From the NCBI GenBank assembly GCA_027021285.1, contig JALUUP010000232.1, positions 1-11,549 on the forward strand: a stretch of DNA of 11,549 bases, in the 5' to 3' direction. This DNA comes from Bacteroidota bacterium (GTDB taxonomy: Bacteria > Bacteroidota > Ignavibacteria > SZUA-365 > JAADGX01). Of the stretch, positions 1-8,500 are shown piece by piece; the stretch's first letter is position 1, and each line of letters starts with the position of its first letter. A model generated the notes under the pieces. That model ran no database searches, had not been told where the DNA came from, and worked only from the letters and a program-made list of their open reading frames with translations. Both the position numbers and the translations under genes were made by a program.

Positions 1-204
1 TTTGAACTTCCCGCGCGCCGGCACATTCAACTCGACGTGTACAACGTGCTCGGTGAGCGCGTGCTGTCCCGTTCGCTAGGAACCCTTTCTTCCGGCCGGC
101 ACGAAGTCCGCCTGCGCGCGGAGAAGTTTGCTCGCGGCATGTACATTTATCGTATCACGGCCGGGAGCAACGTATTTTCACGGGTCATGCACGTCTTGCG
201 TTGA
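1..204 (+). CDS. 3' end of secreted protein with T9SS type A sorting domain (partial)
   Basis: Frame 1 is open from the window edge to TGA at 202-204, giving the last 67 residues of a longer protein; the functional domain lies upstream and cannot be named. The visible part has the pattern of the T9SS type A C-terminal sorting domain: a beta-strand block LDVYNVLGERV, then a GRHEVRL strand, then the GMYIYRI block and a final strand ending in VMHVLR. In Bacteroidota such tails direct export through the outer membrane by the Por/T9SS machinery and are removed on surface attachment or release. The protein is therefore probably extracellular or cell-surface. The next gene starts 73 bp downstream on the same strand. 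The domain call rests on pattern recognition; the tail is slightly divergent at its last residues, where a basic residue before the final strand is more usual. Confidence 0.8.
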   Translation, partial: FELPARRHIQLDVYNVLGERVLSRSLGTLSSGRHEVRLRAEKFARGMYIYRITAGSNVFSRVMHVLR

Positions 205-277
205 CAGTCGCGATGCAAAAGGATGATCGTGTCAAAGGTTTGCGCTCGTTTCGCGCCTGTTTCCGAATGAACCAAAA

Positions 278-1627
278 ATGGTATTTTGCCGCATGGTGAA
301 TTCTACCTCGAAACACGTCCTCCATCGGTTGTCACGGTACAAACTTGAAGGATTTTCCCTGTTGCTGCTGATTATCGTTGCGGGGTGTACATACGCGTTG
401 TGGGGTGGGCCGGAAGCGCGACACGCTTCGGAACCGGAGGCATCGGCCGATACGATCGCTGCCGGTCCGTGCTTGATTACGGATCCGACGTCCAAAGGTT
501 TGATCGAGTACGCGGGGACGGTGGCGCCCGGCACGTCTTTCCAGGCTGCAATATTGTCTTCGGGAATGAGCTCGGCGCTGGCGGACACGATCCAGCGCTA
601 CCTCGGTGGCGCGAACTTCAACTTTCGGAAATGTCTCCCCGGACAGCGGTTCGTAGCACAAGTAGATTCGCAGGAAAACCTCCGCGTTTTCTGCTATCGG
701 CTTGATAACCTGAGCAGTTGGTGGATTTTGCGTGATTCCTCGTCGTCCCTGGCGGTGGAATATTATTCCGCTCCGATCGAGAACAAATTGGTTTCGGTGG
801 AAGGCGAAGTCGAGCAATCCGTGTACCAGGCGATGCTGCAATCAGGCGAGACGTCGGAACTCGTAGCGGAATTCGCGGACGTGCTTGGATATGACATCGA
901 TTTCATCTTCGATCCACGGATCGGTGATACCTTTCGGGTGCTGGTGGAAAAGAAGTTCTTGAACGGTAAAAGCGTCGGATACGGGCGTATCGTGGCCGCC
1001 GAGTACAAGGGCAGTGTAACGGGCGATGTGGTGGGGTATTTCTTTTCCGATACCACGGCGGGTGTAAAAGGTTGGTTCGCGCCGGACGGCAGCAACATGC
1101 AGAAATTCTTCATGCGGTCGCCGCTCAGTATCCTGCGCGTCACGAGCACGTTCGGCATGCGGGTACATCCTATTTCCGGAAAGCGGAAGATGCATACCGG
1201 TACTGATTATGCCGCTCCGAAGGGCACACCGGTCTGGGCGATCGGGGCGGGCAAGGTTGTATCCGCGGGGTGGCGAGGTGGCTATGGAAAGCTCGTAGAA
1301 ATCCAGCATCCCGGAGGCGTCCGCACCCGGTACGGGCATCTATCACGAATCCTTGTACGGCGGGGACAAACCGTGCGCCAGCACCAAACAATTGGAAGGG
1401 TGGGCAGCACGGGTTACGCCACGGGTTCCCATCTGCATTTCGAGTTCCTCGTCAACGGCAGGCAGCGTGCCCCCCGAAACGTGAAGAATCCTTCGTTGAA
1501 GAGTCTTCCTCCCGAGCTCATGGGCGCGTTCAAACGTTCCATGGCGCGCGCGGACAGCCTTTGGCAGCAGGCGCCAAGGATTACGTCTCACTCCGTAACG
1601 TCCGGCACGACCGCTTCAATCCAGTAG
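278..1627 (+). CDS. M23 family metallopeptidase (MepM-like), membrane-anchored or lipoprotein
   Basis: A 449-residue zinc endopeptidase, predicted to cut peptidoglycan cross-links outside the cytoplasmic membrane. Residues about 22-37 form a hydrophobic export segment ending VAGC, a plausible lipobox with Cys37; an uncleaved membrane anchor is the alternative. Residues about 60-290 resemble the OapA/Csd3-type regulatory domains of MepM-like proteins, including the FDPRIGDTF block. The C-terminal LytM/M23 domain, about residues 288-390, has the full zinc and catalytic set: H306-x3-D310, the YGHLS motif with H354, and HLH with H385 and H387. It should therefore be active. ATG 278 is the first start after an in-frame stop at 224-226, and ATG 293 is an equal alternative. 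Neither has a clear Shine-Dalgarno, which is common in Bacteroidota. It converges with the TPR gene downstream. Confidence 0.9.
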   Translation: MVFCRMVNSTSKHVLHRLSRYKLEGFSLLLLIIVAGCTYALWGGPEARHASEPEASADTIAAGPCLITDPTSKGLIEYAGTVAPGTSFQAAILSSGMSSALADTIQRYLGGANFNFRKCLPGQRFVAQVDSQENLRVFCYRLDNLSSWWILRDSSSSLAVEYYSAPIENKLVSVEGEVEQSVYQAMLQSGETSELVAEFADVLGYDIDFIFDPRIGDTFRVLVEKKFLNGKSVGYGRIVAAEYKGSVTGDVVGYFFSDTTAGVKGWFAPDGSNMQKFFMRSPLSILRVTSTFGMRVHPISGKRKMHTGTDYAAPKGTPVWAIGAGKVVSAGWRGGYGKLVEIQHPGGVRTRYGHLSRILVRRGQTVRQHQTIGRVGSTGYATGSHLHFEFLVNGRQRAPRNVKNPSLKSLPPELMGAFKRSMARADSLWQQAPRITSHSVTSGTTASIQ

Positions 1628-1777
1628 CAATCGATACGTCTTGTTATTCCTCGCACGAGGAGACAGTCAAGATCGTTTCAACCGGGACTATCAAGAAAAA
1701 CCGGCAGGAAACGCATCGTCCCTGGCATGCGGACTGCTGTTGCGAACACACATGTGAATCCGTTTGAATGACGGAGG
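1628..1777. other. Convergent gap between M23 and TPR genes
   Basis: This 150-bp gap separates two genes that end towards each other. It holds a small inverted repeat, TCCTC-GCAC-GAGGA, at 1648-1661. That could be a weak hairpin for transcription ending in either direction, but no T-run follows it. I see no open frame with a ribosome site. Confidence 0.3.
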
Positions 1778-3574
1778 TCAATCCGTGGCTTTCTTGAGCA
1801 GGTCCTGGAGTTGCCTGGCGAGGTCCGCGTGGCCGCCTTCCTTGAGGATGCGGTATTCCCTGGAGGCAGCAGGCTTGTTGCCGAGGTTGATATACGCGAT
1901 GGCCAGGTTGAAATGGGCCTCGGCGTAATCCGGTTTGAACCGGAGGGCCTGGCGGTAGGCGTTGATGGCATCCTCGAATTTGCCCAGCTCGGCGAGGGCG
2001 ACACCCATGTTGTGATGAGCGTCCGCGTAGTCGGGCTTGACGCGCAGGATGGTTTTATATGCATTGATTTCGTCGTCACGCCGTCCGAGTTGACTATAGA
2101 GCACACCGAGATTGAAATATGCCTCCACGAAATCCGGTTTGAGTGAAATCGCGGTCTTGTATGCTTCGAGTTCCTCGTCATGCTGTCCCATGTGTCCCAG
2201 CGCCTCGCCAAGGTTATTGTACGCTTCCGGGTACTCCGGCTTCAGGCGGATGGCGTTGCGGTAGGCGTCGATGGCTTTCGTGTACTGTCCCAACTGGGTA
2301 TAGGCGACGCCGAGATTATTGTACGACTCGGGATGCCGGGTGTCGATGCGCAGGGCGTGTTGGAACGCTTCCGCGGCCTTTTTGTAATTGCCCAGACGGC
2401 TGAAGGCCACGCCGATATTGTAATACGGCTGGGCATAGGTTGAATCGAGCCTGGCGGCACGCTGGTAGCAACGAACAGCGTCGTGATACTTTCCAAACCT
2501 GAAGAACACCAGGCCGAGATGGTTATGCGCCTCGGCGTAATCCGGCTTCAGGCGCAACGCCTCCCGGAAGGCGTTCCACGCTTCTTTCCAGCGGTCCAGT
2601 TTTCCGTACGCAATTCCCAGGTTGAAGTGTCCTTCCGCGAAGGCCGGGTCGAGGCGGACGGTTTTCTGGAATGCATCGAGTGCGTCCACCCAGCGGTTGA
2701 TTTTTCCATAAAGCAATCCCACGCTGAACTGTGCTTCGAGGTAGTCCGGTTTTAACTCCAGCGCTTTCTTGTAGGCGTCGATGGCTTTCCGATGATCGTT
2801 CAAGCGGCTCAGCACGATTCCCAGGCCAGCAAAGAATTTCGGCCGATCCTGTCCGTATCGCACAGCATTCTCGTAAGCGTCGCGGGCCTTCTCGAGTTCG
2901 CCCAGCTTGGTGTAAGCGAGGCCAAGGTTTGCGTACGCATCAGAGTAATCGGTTTTCAACCGTACTGCGTTCTGGTAGCACGTGATGGCCTCGTCGTACC
3001 TGCTCAGGCGATGAAAAGTAACACCGAGATTATTGTGCGCGTATGCGTAATCCGGGTGAATCTCGATTGCTTGTTCGAACATCTTCACAGATTCCCGGTA
3101 CCGGCCGAGCTTGATGTAAATCAACCCCAGGTTGCAGAAAGCTTCCACGAAATCCGGTTTCAGTTTCACCGCCTGCTGATAACTTGTGATGGCGGACTGG
3201 TGGTCGCCGAGGTCGTCGTACGCGTTGCCGAGACTGTTGTACATGGCCGGATCGGCGGCATTAAGCTCCACAAGTTCGTTGAACGTCTGAAGCGCTTCAT
3301 TCGATTGTCCCGCGCGGGCCAGGGTTTTCCCGAGCTCGATGCGTGCTGGAATGTGATCCGGCGCGATCTGGACGGCTTCGCGAAGCGCCTCGATTGCATC
3401 GTTCCACCTGCCCAGGGTGGAGGATACCCGCGCGACTTTGATGCGCGCTTCCACGTGTTTCGGATCTATTTCGATGGCATGGCGATATTCTTTCAGCGCC
3501 TCGTCCAGTTGTCCGAGGTTTTCATATGCCTGGGCCAGGTTCAGAACCTGTCGAATGTCATGTTGCGAACTCAC
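1778..3574 (-). CDS. TPR-only protein, 17 tandem tetratricopeptide repeats
   Basis: A 598-residue protein made of an 8-residue leader, 17 TPR units of exactly 34 residues (residues 9-586) and a 12-residue tail ending in KKATD. There are no insertions between units. Most units carry the TPR signature: small/aromatic at 2-3, NLG at 4-6, Y or F near 9, LG at 12-13, A at 18, Y or F at 22, AL/AI near 25, P near 30. TPR arrays form a right-handed superhelix that binds peptides or partner proteins. With no signal peptide, membrane segment or enzymatic domain, this is probably a cytoplasmic scaffold. The start is GTG at 3574, supported by AAAAGGA six bases upstream; an overlapping ATG one base earlier in another frame stops at once. 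It lies 84 bp behind a second TPR gene on the same strand, probably co-transcribed. The partner is unknown. A periplasmic location is not supported. Confidence 0.9.
   Translation of the reverse strand: MSSQHDIRQVLNLAQAYENLGQLDEALKEYRHAIEIDPKHVEARIKVARVSSTLGRWNDAIEALREAVQIAPDHIPARIELGKTLARAGQSNEALQTFNELVELNAADPAMYNSLGNAYDDLGDHQSAITSYQQAVKLKPDFVEAFCNLGLIYIKLGRYRESVKMFEQAIEIHPDYAYAHNNLGVTFHRLSRYDEAITCYQNAVRLKTDYSDAYANLGLAYTKLGELEKARDAYENAVRYGQDRPKFFAGLGIVLSRLNDHRKAIDAYKKALELKPDYLEAQFSVGLLYGKINRWVDALDAFQKTVRLDPAFAEGHFNLGIAYGKLDRWKEAWNAFREALRLKPDYAEAHNHLGLVFFRFGKYHDAVRCYQRAARLDSTYAQPYYNIGVAFSRLGNYKKAAEAFQHALRIDTRHPESYNNLGVAYTQLGQYTKAIDAYRNAIRLKPEYPEAYNNLGEALGHMGQHDEELEAYKTAISLKPDFVEAYFNLGVLYSQLGRRDDEINAYKTILRVKPDYADAHHNMGVALAELGKFEDAINAYRQALRFKPDYAEAHFNLAIAYINLGNKPAASREYRILKEGGHADLARQLQDLLKKATD
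1817..3550 (-). repeat. 102-bp coding tandem repeat, 17 units
   Basis: The 17 TPR units are encoded by degenerate 102-bp units in perfect register. The best conserved stretch spans the codons for LKPDY(A/V)EA(H/Y)xNLG, most alike in units 4, 10, 13, 14, 15 and 16 counted from the N-terminus. The repeat is explained by protein structure; DNA-level similarity is moderate, not that of recent amplification. Confidence 0.85.
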
Positions 3575-3580
3575 ATTGGA

Positions 3581-3587
3581 TCCTTTT
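3581..3587 (-). promoter_or_regulatory. Shine-Dalgarno that fixes the GTG start of the 17-TPR gene
   Basis: On the minus strand AAAAGGA lies six bases before GTG 3574-3572. It decides for GTG over the overlapping ATG at 3576-3574, which is followed directly by TGA. Confidence 0.6.
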
Positions 3588-3658
3588 CGATTCCTTGTGG
3601 AGCACGGCGCTCACGTAAGGCGCCAACAGTTGTACGTGTGAAAGGTACACTCCCGGTG

Positions 3659-5170
3659 TCAATAATGAAACGGCCGGACGGCCGGTTGCGCTGTCATTCT
3701 AGCCCCGGTAAAAATATGAAGGGAAAGCGGACGCCGGTTGCGTTTCGCGGAGACGATGGATTGCTCCGGGTACAGCATGCCAAAAAAGAGGTCTGCAGCG
3801 TCTTTGTCCAGGGCAGCCAGAATTTTGTATTCCTCCACCGCGCGTCCCCGCAAACCGAGAGTCATCAAGAGTTGACCCAGTTTCAGGTGTGCTTGAACGT
3901 TTCCGGGAAGAAGCCGGACGACGTGTTCCAATGCTTCGACCGCTTCAGGCAAACGCTTGAGGCGAATCAACGCGAGACCGAGTCGATAGTACGCCTGGTG
4001 ACTCTCCGGGTTGAGTCTCGTTGCCGTACGATAGGTTTGAGCCGCCTCATGGATGTGAGCAAGTCGTTCCAATGCCGTTCCGAGGAGAACCAGGAGACGC
4101 GCGTCGCCCGGGTTCAAAGCCACCGCGTGTGCGAACGTTTCCCGTGCCTGGTGGAATTGCCGCAACGCCAGGTATGCCTGCCCGAGGGCGACGAAGGCGT
4201 CCACGAATCCCGGTCGAACGGAAAGAGCGTCGTGAAACGCATTCACGGCTTCTTCCGGTAATCCGGTTCGAAACAAGATCATCCCCTTGTTGTAACTCGC
4301 CTTGTGGCATCGCGGCTGGAACGCAAGCACTTCGTTGCAGACGTCAAGCGCCTTGGAGAACCGTCCCATCTTGTACCATGCGCAGCTCAGGTTGATGTAA
4401 GCGGGCGTATAATACGGCGAGAGACGGATGGCGCGACTACAGGCTTTGACCGCCTCGCGGAACAAACCAGCTCCCATGTATGCGAAACCAAGGTTGTTGA
4501 AGAGATGGTGGTCGTCCGGTGAAATATCGCTTGCTCGCTTCAACGCGGATATGGCGGCGTCGAATTCCCCGAGGCGGATCCACGCCCAACCGAGGTTGAA
4601 TAACGCTACACTGTTGTCGGGATACAGGTCGAGCACCATGGTGAAAACCTCTGCCGCCTCCCTGTACTTGCCTCGTTGGCACATAACGGCTCCAAGACCA
4701 ATGTTTGCCGCGATGTCGCAGGAGTCGAGGCGGAGGGCTTTACGCAATTCCTTTTCCGCGCGATCGTAATCGCCGGCTCTGAGGCAGGCGATACCGAGCG
4801 TGAAGTGTGCGGCGGAGCTTGTCGGCGCGAGTTCCACAGCGGTTTGAAGCACGCGGAGAGCTTCTTTCAAACGTCCGCTTTTTTCGAGTGCACGCCCTAA
4901 ATGAAGCATTGCGCGTGCATTTGGTGGGCTGGAACGCGCAGCGCGGCGATACGTCTCGAGGCCCTGGTCATCGCGTCCAAGCGAGACGAGGGTCCTTCCG
5001 AGCTCTACCAGGGCGTCGGAAAACGAGGGGTTCGCTTCGACGGCCTGGCGGTACGCGGAAACAGCGGCTTCCAACATCCCTTCGCGTTCGTATTTACGGC
5101 CCAGATCGAAATACCACTGGGCGAAATCACGTCCACGTTCGTGTTCCCGAAGCTTGTCGGATGTCATCAT
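3659..5170 (-). CDS. TPR-only protein, 13 tandem tetratricopeptide repeats
   Basis: A 503-residue protein with an 18-residue charged leader, 13 TPR units of exactly 34 residues (residues 19-460) and a 43-residue tail that is not TPR, partly basic (AKRNRR) and ending in FHY. It is a paralogue of its downstream neighbour but more divergent, with less regular Asn and Pro positions and several Cys residues. No signal peptide, membrane segment or enzymatic domain is visible, so a cytoplasmic protein-interaction role is the reasonable inference. Two ATG codons stand in tandem at 5170 and 5167, and no Shine-Dalgarno precedes them. Instead an 18-bp palindrome lies nine bases upstream. This is the first gene of the likely two-gene TPR operon, driven by a candidate promoter at 5240-5270. 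It is divergent from the PAS kinase gene. Confidence 0.9.
   Translation of the reverse strand: MMTSDKLREHERGRDFAQWYFDLGRKYEREGMLEAAVSAYRQAVEANPSFSDALVELGRTLVSLGRDDQGLETYRRAARSSPPNARAMLHLGRALEKSGRLKEALRVLQTAVELAPTSSAAHFTLGIACLRAGDYDRAEKELRKALRLDSCDIAANIGLGAVMCQRGKYREAAEVFTMVLDLYPDNSVALFNLGWAWIRLGEFDAAISALKRASDISPDDHHLFNNLGFAYMGAGLFREAVKACSRAIRLSPYYTPAYINLSCAWYKMGRFSKALDVCNEVLAFQPRCHKASYNKGMILFRTGLPEEAVNAFHDALSVRPGFVDAFVALGQAYLALRQFHQARETFAHAVALNPGDARLLVLLGTALERLAHIHEAAQTYRTATRLNPESHQAYYRLGLALIRLKRLPEAVEALEHVVRLLPGNVQAHLKLGQLLMTLGLRGRAVEEYKILAALDKDAADLFFGMLYPEQSIVSAKRNRRPLSLHIFTGARMTAQPAVRPFHY
3791..5116 (-). repeat. 102-bp coding tandem repeat, 13 units
   Basis: Thirteen in-register 34-codon TPR units, more diverged from each other than those of the downstream paralogue. 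The repeat is a protein-level feature; nucleotide identity between units is low. Confidence 0.75.
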
Positions 5171-5179
5171 GATTGAAAG

Positions 5180-5197
5180 AATTTTTACGTAAAAATT
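5180..5197. promoter_or_regulatory. 18-bp perfect palindrome before the TPR operon start codon
   Basis: AATTTTTACGTAAAAATT reads the same on both strands over all 18 bases and lies nine bases upstream of ATG 5170. Downstream of the candidate promoter at 5240-5270 it would fall in the 5' leader, where a Shine-Dalgarno would normally sit. It could be an operator for a dimeric regulator, or an RNA hairpin (seven A-U pairs around a four-base loop) at the ribosome site. No regulator family is assigned. Confidence 0.5.
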
Positions 5198-5239
5198 GAA
5201 CTACGGCACCGCTCAGATGGACGCCCGCGGTTCGCTCTG

Positions 5240-5270
5240 AAAAACTAGGCATTTGACACTTGTAATCAAA
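5240..5270 (-). promoter_or_regulatory. Candidate Bacteroidota-type promoter for the TPR operon
   Basis: Reading the minus strand, TTTG (5270-5267), a 19-base spacer, then TAGTTTTT (5247-5240). This matches the known Bacteroidota primary-sigma form TTTG-N19-21-TAnnTTTG with one mismatch. Transcription would begin near 5233-5236, giving a leader of roughly 65 bases that includes the palindrome at 5180-5197. Confidence 0.45.
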
Positions 5271-5285
5271 CAGGGAACCGGGAGA

Positions 5286-5402
5286 ATGATCGAAGAGCGT
5301 ACGATCTTGAAATTCCTGCAAGCTTCTTCGAGCCGAGAGGGCTTGCCATTCTCAATGTTTTCTTATATTGCACCGGGCGATATCATGGAGGGCGAACCAT
5401 GA
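5286..5402 (+). CDS. Possible 38-residue small ORF in the kinase leader
   Basis: ATG 5286 opens a 38-codon frame ending in TGA 5400-5402. The product begins MIEERTILKFLQASS and ends DIMEGEP, with no recognised domain. A GGGAG lies directly before the ATG, too close for ideal initiation. An upstream TTG at 5253 is a possible alternative start. The stop overlaps the start of the next mini-ORF as ATGA, an arrangement typical of translational coupling. It could be a real small protein, part of a leader, or chance. Confidence 0.25.
   Translation: MIEERTILKFLQASSSREGLPFSMFSYIAPGDIMEGEP
5364..5369 (+). promoter_or_regulatory. Weak candidate -10 for the kinase transcript
   Basis: TATATT at 5364-5369 lies 15 bases after TTGCCA (5343-5348), a short-spaced sigma70-like pair. 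It would start transcription just upstream of the GGAGGG ribosome site of the 21-codon mini-ORF. The spacing is poor, so this is tentative. Confidence 0.2.
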
Positions 5403-5464
5403 CAGAATACTTCCCAAGATGTTGTAACGATCGCGCAAGAGTCGCGATGGAACGAGCACGCTGA
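5399..5464 (+). CDS. Possible 21-residue small ORF with strong ribosome site
   Basis: ATG 5399 follows GGAGGG (5387-5392) with a six-base spacer, the best Shine-Dalgarno in the window. The frame gives MTEYFPRCCNDRARVAMERA plus a final Arg and stops at TGA 5462-5464. It lies 78 bp before the PAS kinase start. It could be a leader peptide or small protein co-transcribed with the kinase. It resembles no known leader peptide: there is no run of one amino acid and no clear attenuator after it. The ribosome site is seen directly; expression is inference. Confidence 0.3.
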   Translation: MTEYFPRCCNDRARVAMERAR

Positions 5465-5542
5465 CGGCTTCCCGGCTGGATATCAATCAATCGTCGGTAT
5501 TCGGCTGATCCATCATTCATGACGAAGTAAGAGAGTTGATCG

Positions 5543-8500
5543 ATGCCTTCAGGAAAGCAACAGACCATTGAAGAACAGCATTTTGACGCTGACTTTTTCC
5601 GGACACTGGCAGAATCGGTTGACGATATCGTGTACGTCGTTAATCGACGCGGTCGATTCGTGTATTTCAATCCCAAGGGTAATGAACTTACCGGCTATTC
5701 TCCTGAAGACATCCGCAACATGCGATACTTGAACCTGATCGCGGATTTCTATCGAGACGAGGCGCAGGAGTTCTATCGCCAGCAGGTAATGAGCGGAACC
5801 TCCCACACCTATTTTGAACTCCCCATCCAGTGTAAAAACGGGAAGGTGATCTGGGTCGGTCAAAATATTCACATGGTTGATCACGGCGATTCTGAAACCT
5901 ACTGGTTCTGCGTCGCTCGCGATATCACGGAAAGCCGGTCCATAAAAAGGCGATTGCACGAAAGCGAAGAGCGTTTCCGGACAACGTTCGAACAGGCTCC
6001 GGTTGGTATGATTATTCTCGATCCCGAGGGAAGGGTGCTGCAATCCAACGAGGCATTCCAAACCCTGTTTCGTTATTCGAAGGATGATTTGCGGAAACTG
6101 GCCTATTCGGATATAATCTATCCCGAAGACGTGGGAAAAAGTCAAACGATGTTACAGGAGTTGTTCCAGGGAATGAAAAACACGCTCCAGATGGAGAACA
6201 GGTACGTGGCAAAGGATGGAACGCTGTTCTGGGGCCTGACATCGATCTCTCCCGTATTCATTCGGCAGGATGAACTGTCGAACTGGGTTGTCATGATTCA
6301 AGATATCAGCGAGCAAAAGAAGCGTGAAACAGTCATCCGCAAGATGACACGGGCGGTTGAAAACGCGGCGGACATGGTGGTCTTGACGGATGAAAACGGT
6401 CACATCGAGTACACCAACCACGCTTTCGAGCATGTAACGGGCTATACACGGGCCGAGGTCATGGGGAAACCCTTCATGTTCTTGCATTCCCACGAGGAGG
6501 ATCCGGACATCGTGAGCAAAATGTGGGACACGGTAAGGCACGGAGAAGTCTGGCAGGGGCTTGTTACAAACAGGAAGAAAAACGGGGATTTCTTTTATGA
6601 AGAACAAACAGTCAGTCCGATCCTGAATTCTCAGGGTGCAATTACCAGTCTGGTGGCTGTCAAGCGGGATGTCACTCGCCGCATCCAGCTCGAACGCGAG
6701 AGCACCATTTCGCGAATCTTACTGGAACGAATCATCCACGAGCTTCCCTCGGGCGTTTTCATTTTCGATACAACGGGACTTGAGCTGAGAACCTGGAACA
6801 AAGAAGCGGAGAAGATCCTCGGTGTGAACCCGGGGGAACGCATGAAAGACATGACACCGGTAACCCGCTTCGCGGAGGCATTTGGTCTCCACGATCTAAA
6901 AGGGAATTTGTATTCCGAAGAAGATCTTCCATTGTATATCGCCGTAAAGAACGGGACCCCCGCCGTGAAGGATAATCTTGTCGTGCATCGGCCGGACGGT
7001 GAAAAGGTATTCATCACCGCGCAGGCGATTCCTTTACACGTGGACGCAGAAGGACAGGCAATCAACATGGTTCTGGTGATATTCCATGACGAGACGGAGA
7101 AACGCAGGGTTCGACTGGCCTTGGAAGAAAGCGCAAAGCGGCAGGAAGCGATCCTGGCTTCGGTTGCCCAGGGGGTGAACCATGTCGTGAATCGTATTTT
7201 CCAATTTGTCAATCCTGCGTTGTGCGAAATGTTTGGCTATGCACCGGAAGAGCTCATCGGGCGAACAACCGAGTGCCTGTACAGGTCGAAAGAAGAGTAC
7301 GAGGCCATCGGCAAGGAAGTCGTGGAACAGATTGAAACAACGGGGAAGTTTTTCAAAACCATTGTTGCCAGACGCAAGGATGGAAGCACTTTCGAATGTG
7401 AAATCAGCGGACGAGCCATCGACATCAGCGACTTTTCGAAGGGATTCGTCGGAGTGTGGCAGGATGTTACGGAACGGAACCAATACCAGAGAACATTACA
7501 ACGGCTCAACACCCTGATGACCGGCGTGTTAGAAGCGTCGTTCCTCTTTGCGATTGTTACAACTGACCTGGACGGGAACATCACGTTGTTCAGTCGTGGT
7601 GCCTCCCGGATGCTGCAATGGAAAGAGGACGAGATCCTTCAGGTTCATACACCCGGGGTTTTCTTCGCCCCGGGGCAGTTCCGGCTTGAGCGCGATGAAA
7701 AGACGGAGATGAGCGGAGAGGACGCGTTTCAATATTGCCTCAAGGAGCTTCAACAGCATGGTTTGCATGAGTTGCGGGGATGGTTTGTCCGCAAGGATGG
7801 CGACACGTTTCCCGTGCACCTGGTATTGAATAACCTTCTTGACGACCAAGGAAACACGGTGGGCTACTTGCTAATTGCCCGCGATATCAGGGAAGAACTC
7901 GAAACCCAGGAAAAGATCAAAACATACGTGGCGGAATTACAGAAGTCGGAAGAAAGCTTGCGCAAACTCAACGCGCAAAAAGACAAGTTCCTGTCTATCG
8001 TGTCCCATGATTTGCGCTCGCCGTTCAACAGTATTCTGGGTTTCTGCGATCTACTCCTTGACGAATCTGTTTCTTTCAACGAGGAAGAGCAAAGGCAGTA
8101 TTTGCAGATCATTGCGAACGCGGCCCGCCAGCAACTTGAAATGGTGAACCACCTGTTGGATTGGTCGCGGCTTGAGACGGGAAGACTGCAGTATAATCCC
8201 AAGAAACATAATTTTGCCATGCTTGTGCGAAGCAGTTTCGATAATCTTTCCGGCAACGCGCAAAGAAAAGACATCAAGCTGATTTATTCCGGTCCGGAGA
8301 TTATCAATGTGCGTGTGGACGAGGTGTTGGTCAAGCAGTTGCTTACGAATCTTATCGGCAATGCGCTGAAATTTACCGAGAAGGGGGGTGAGGTCGAAGT
8401 CTCTGCGCGGCCGCTCGACAACAAGATGGTGGAAGTAACCGTGCGCGATACAGGGGTCGGGATCGCGGCGGAAGACCTTGATAAATTGTTTCGAATCGAC

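Noticed and set aside
2792..4261. A 489-codon open frame on the + strand crossing both TPR genes and their gap
   Set aside because: It is antisense to two clear TPR arrays; its length comes from the repetitive codon use of TPR units. Its translation shows no domain and no ribosome site.
1817..5116. Regularly spaced repeats that could suggest a CRISPR or satellite array
   Set aside because: The 102-bp period is explained by 34-residue TPR units with a continuous reading frame; repeats are degenerate and there are no unique spacers.
5253..5258. Perfect TTGACA on the + strand
   Set aside because: No acceptable -10 lies 15-19 bases downstream; the bases also belong to the minus-strand promoter candidate spacer.
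5383..5676. 97-codon minus-strand frame over the start of the kinase gene
   Set aside because: It overlaps the first PAS domain, which is clearly coding on the + strand, and shows no domain of its own.
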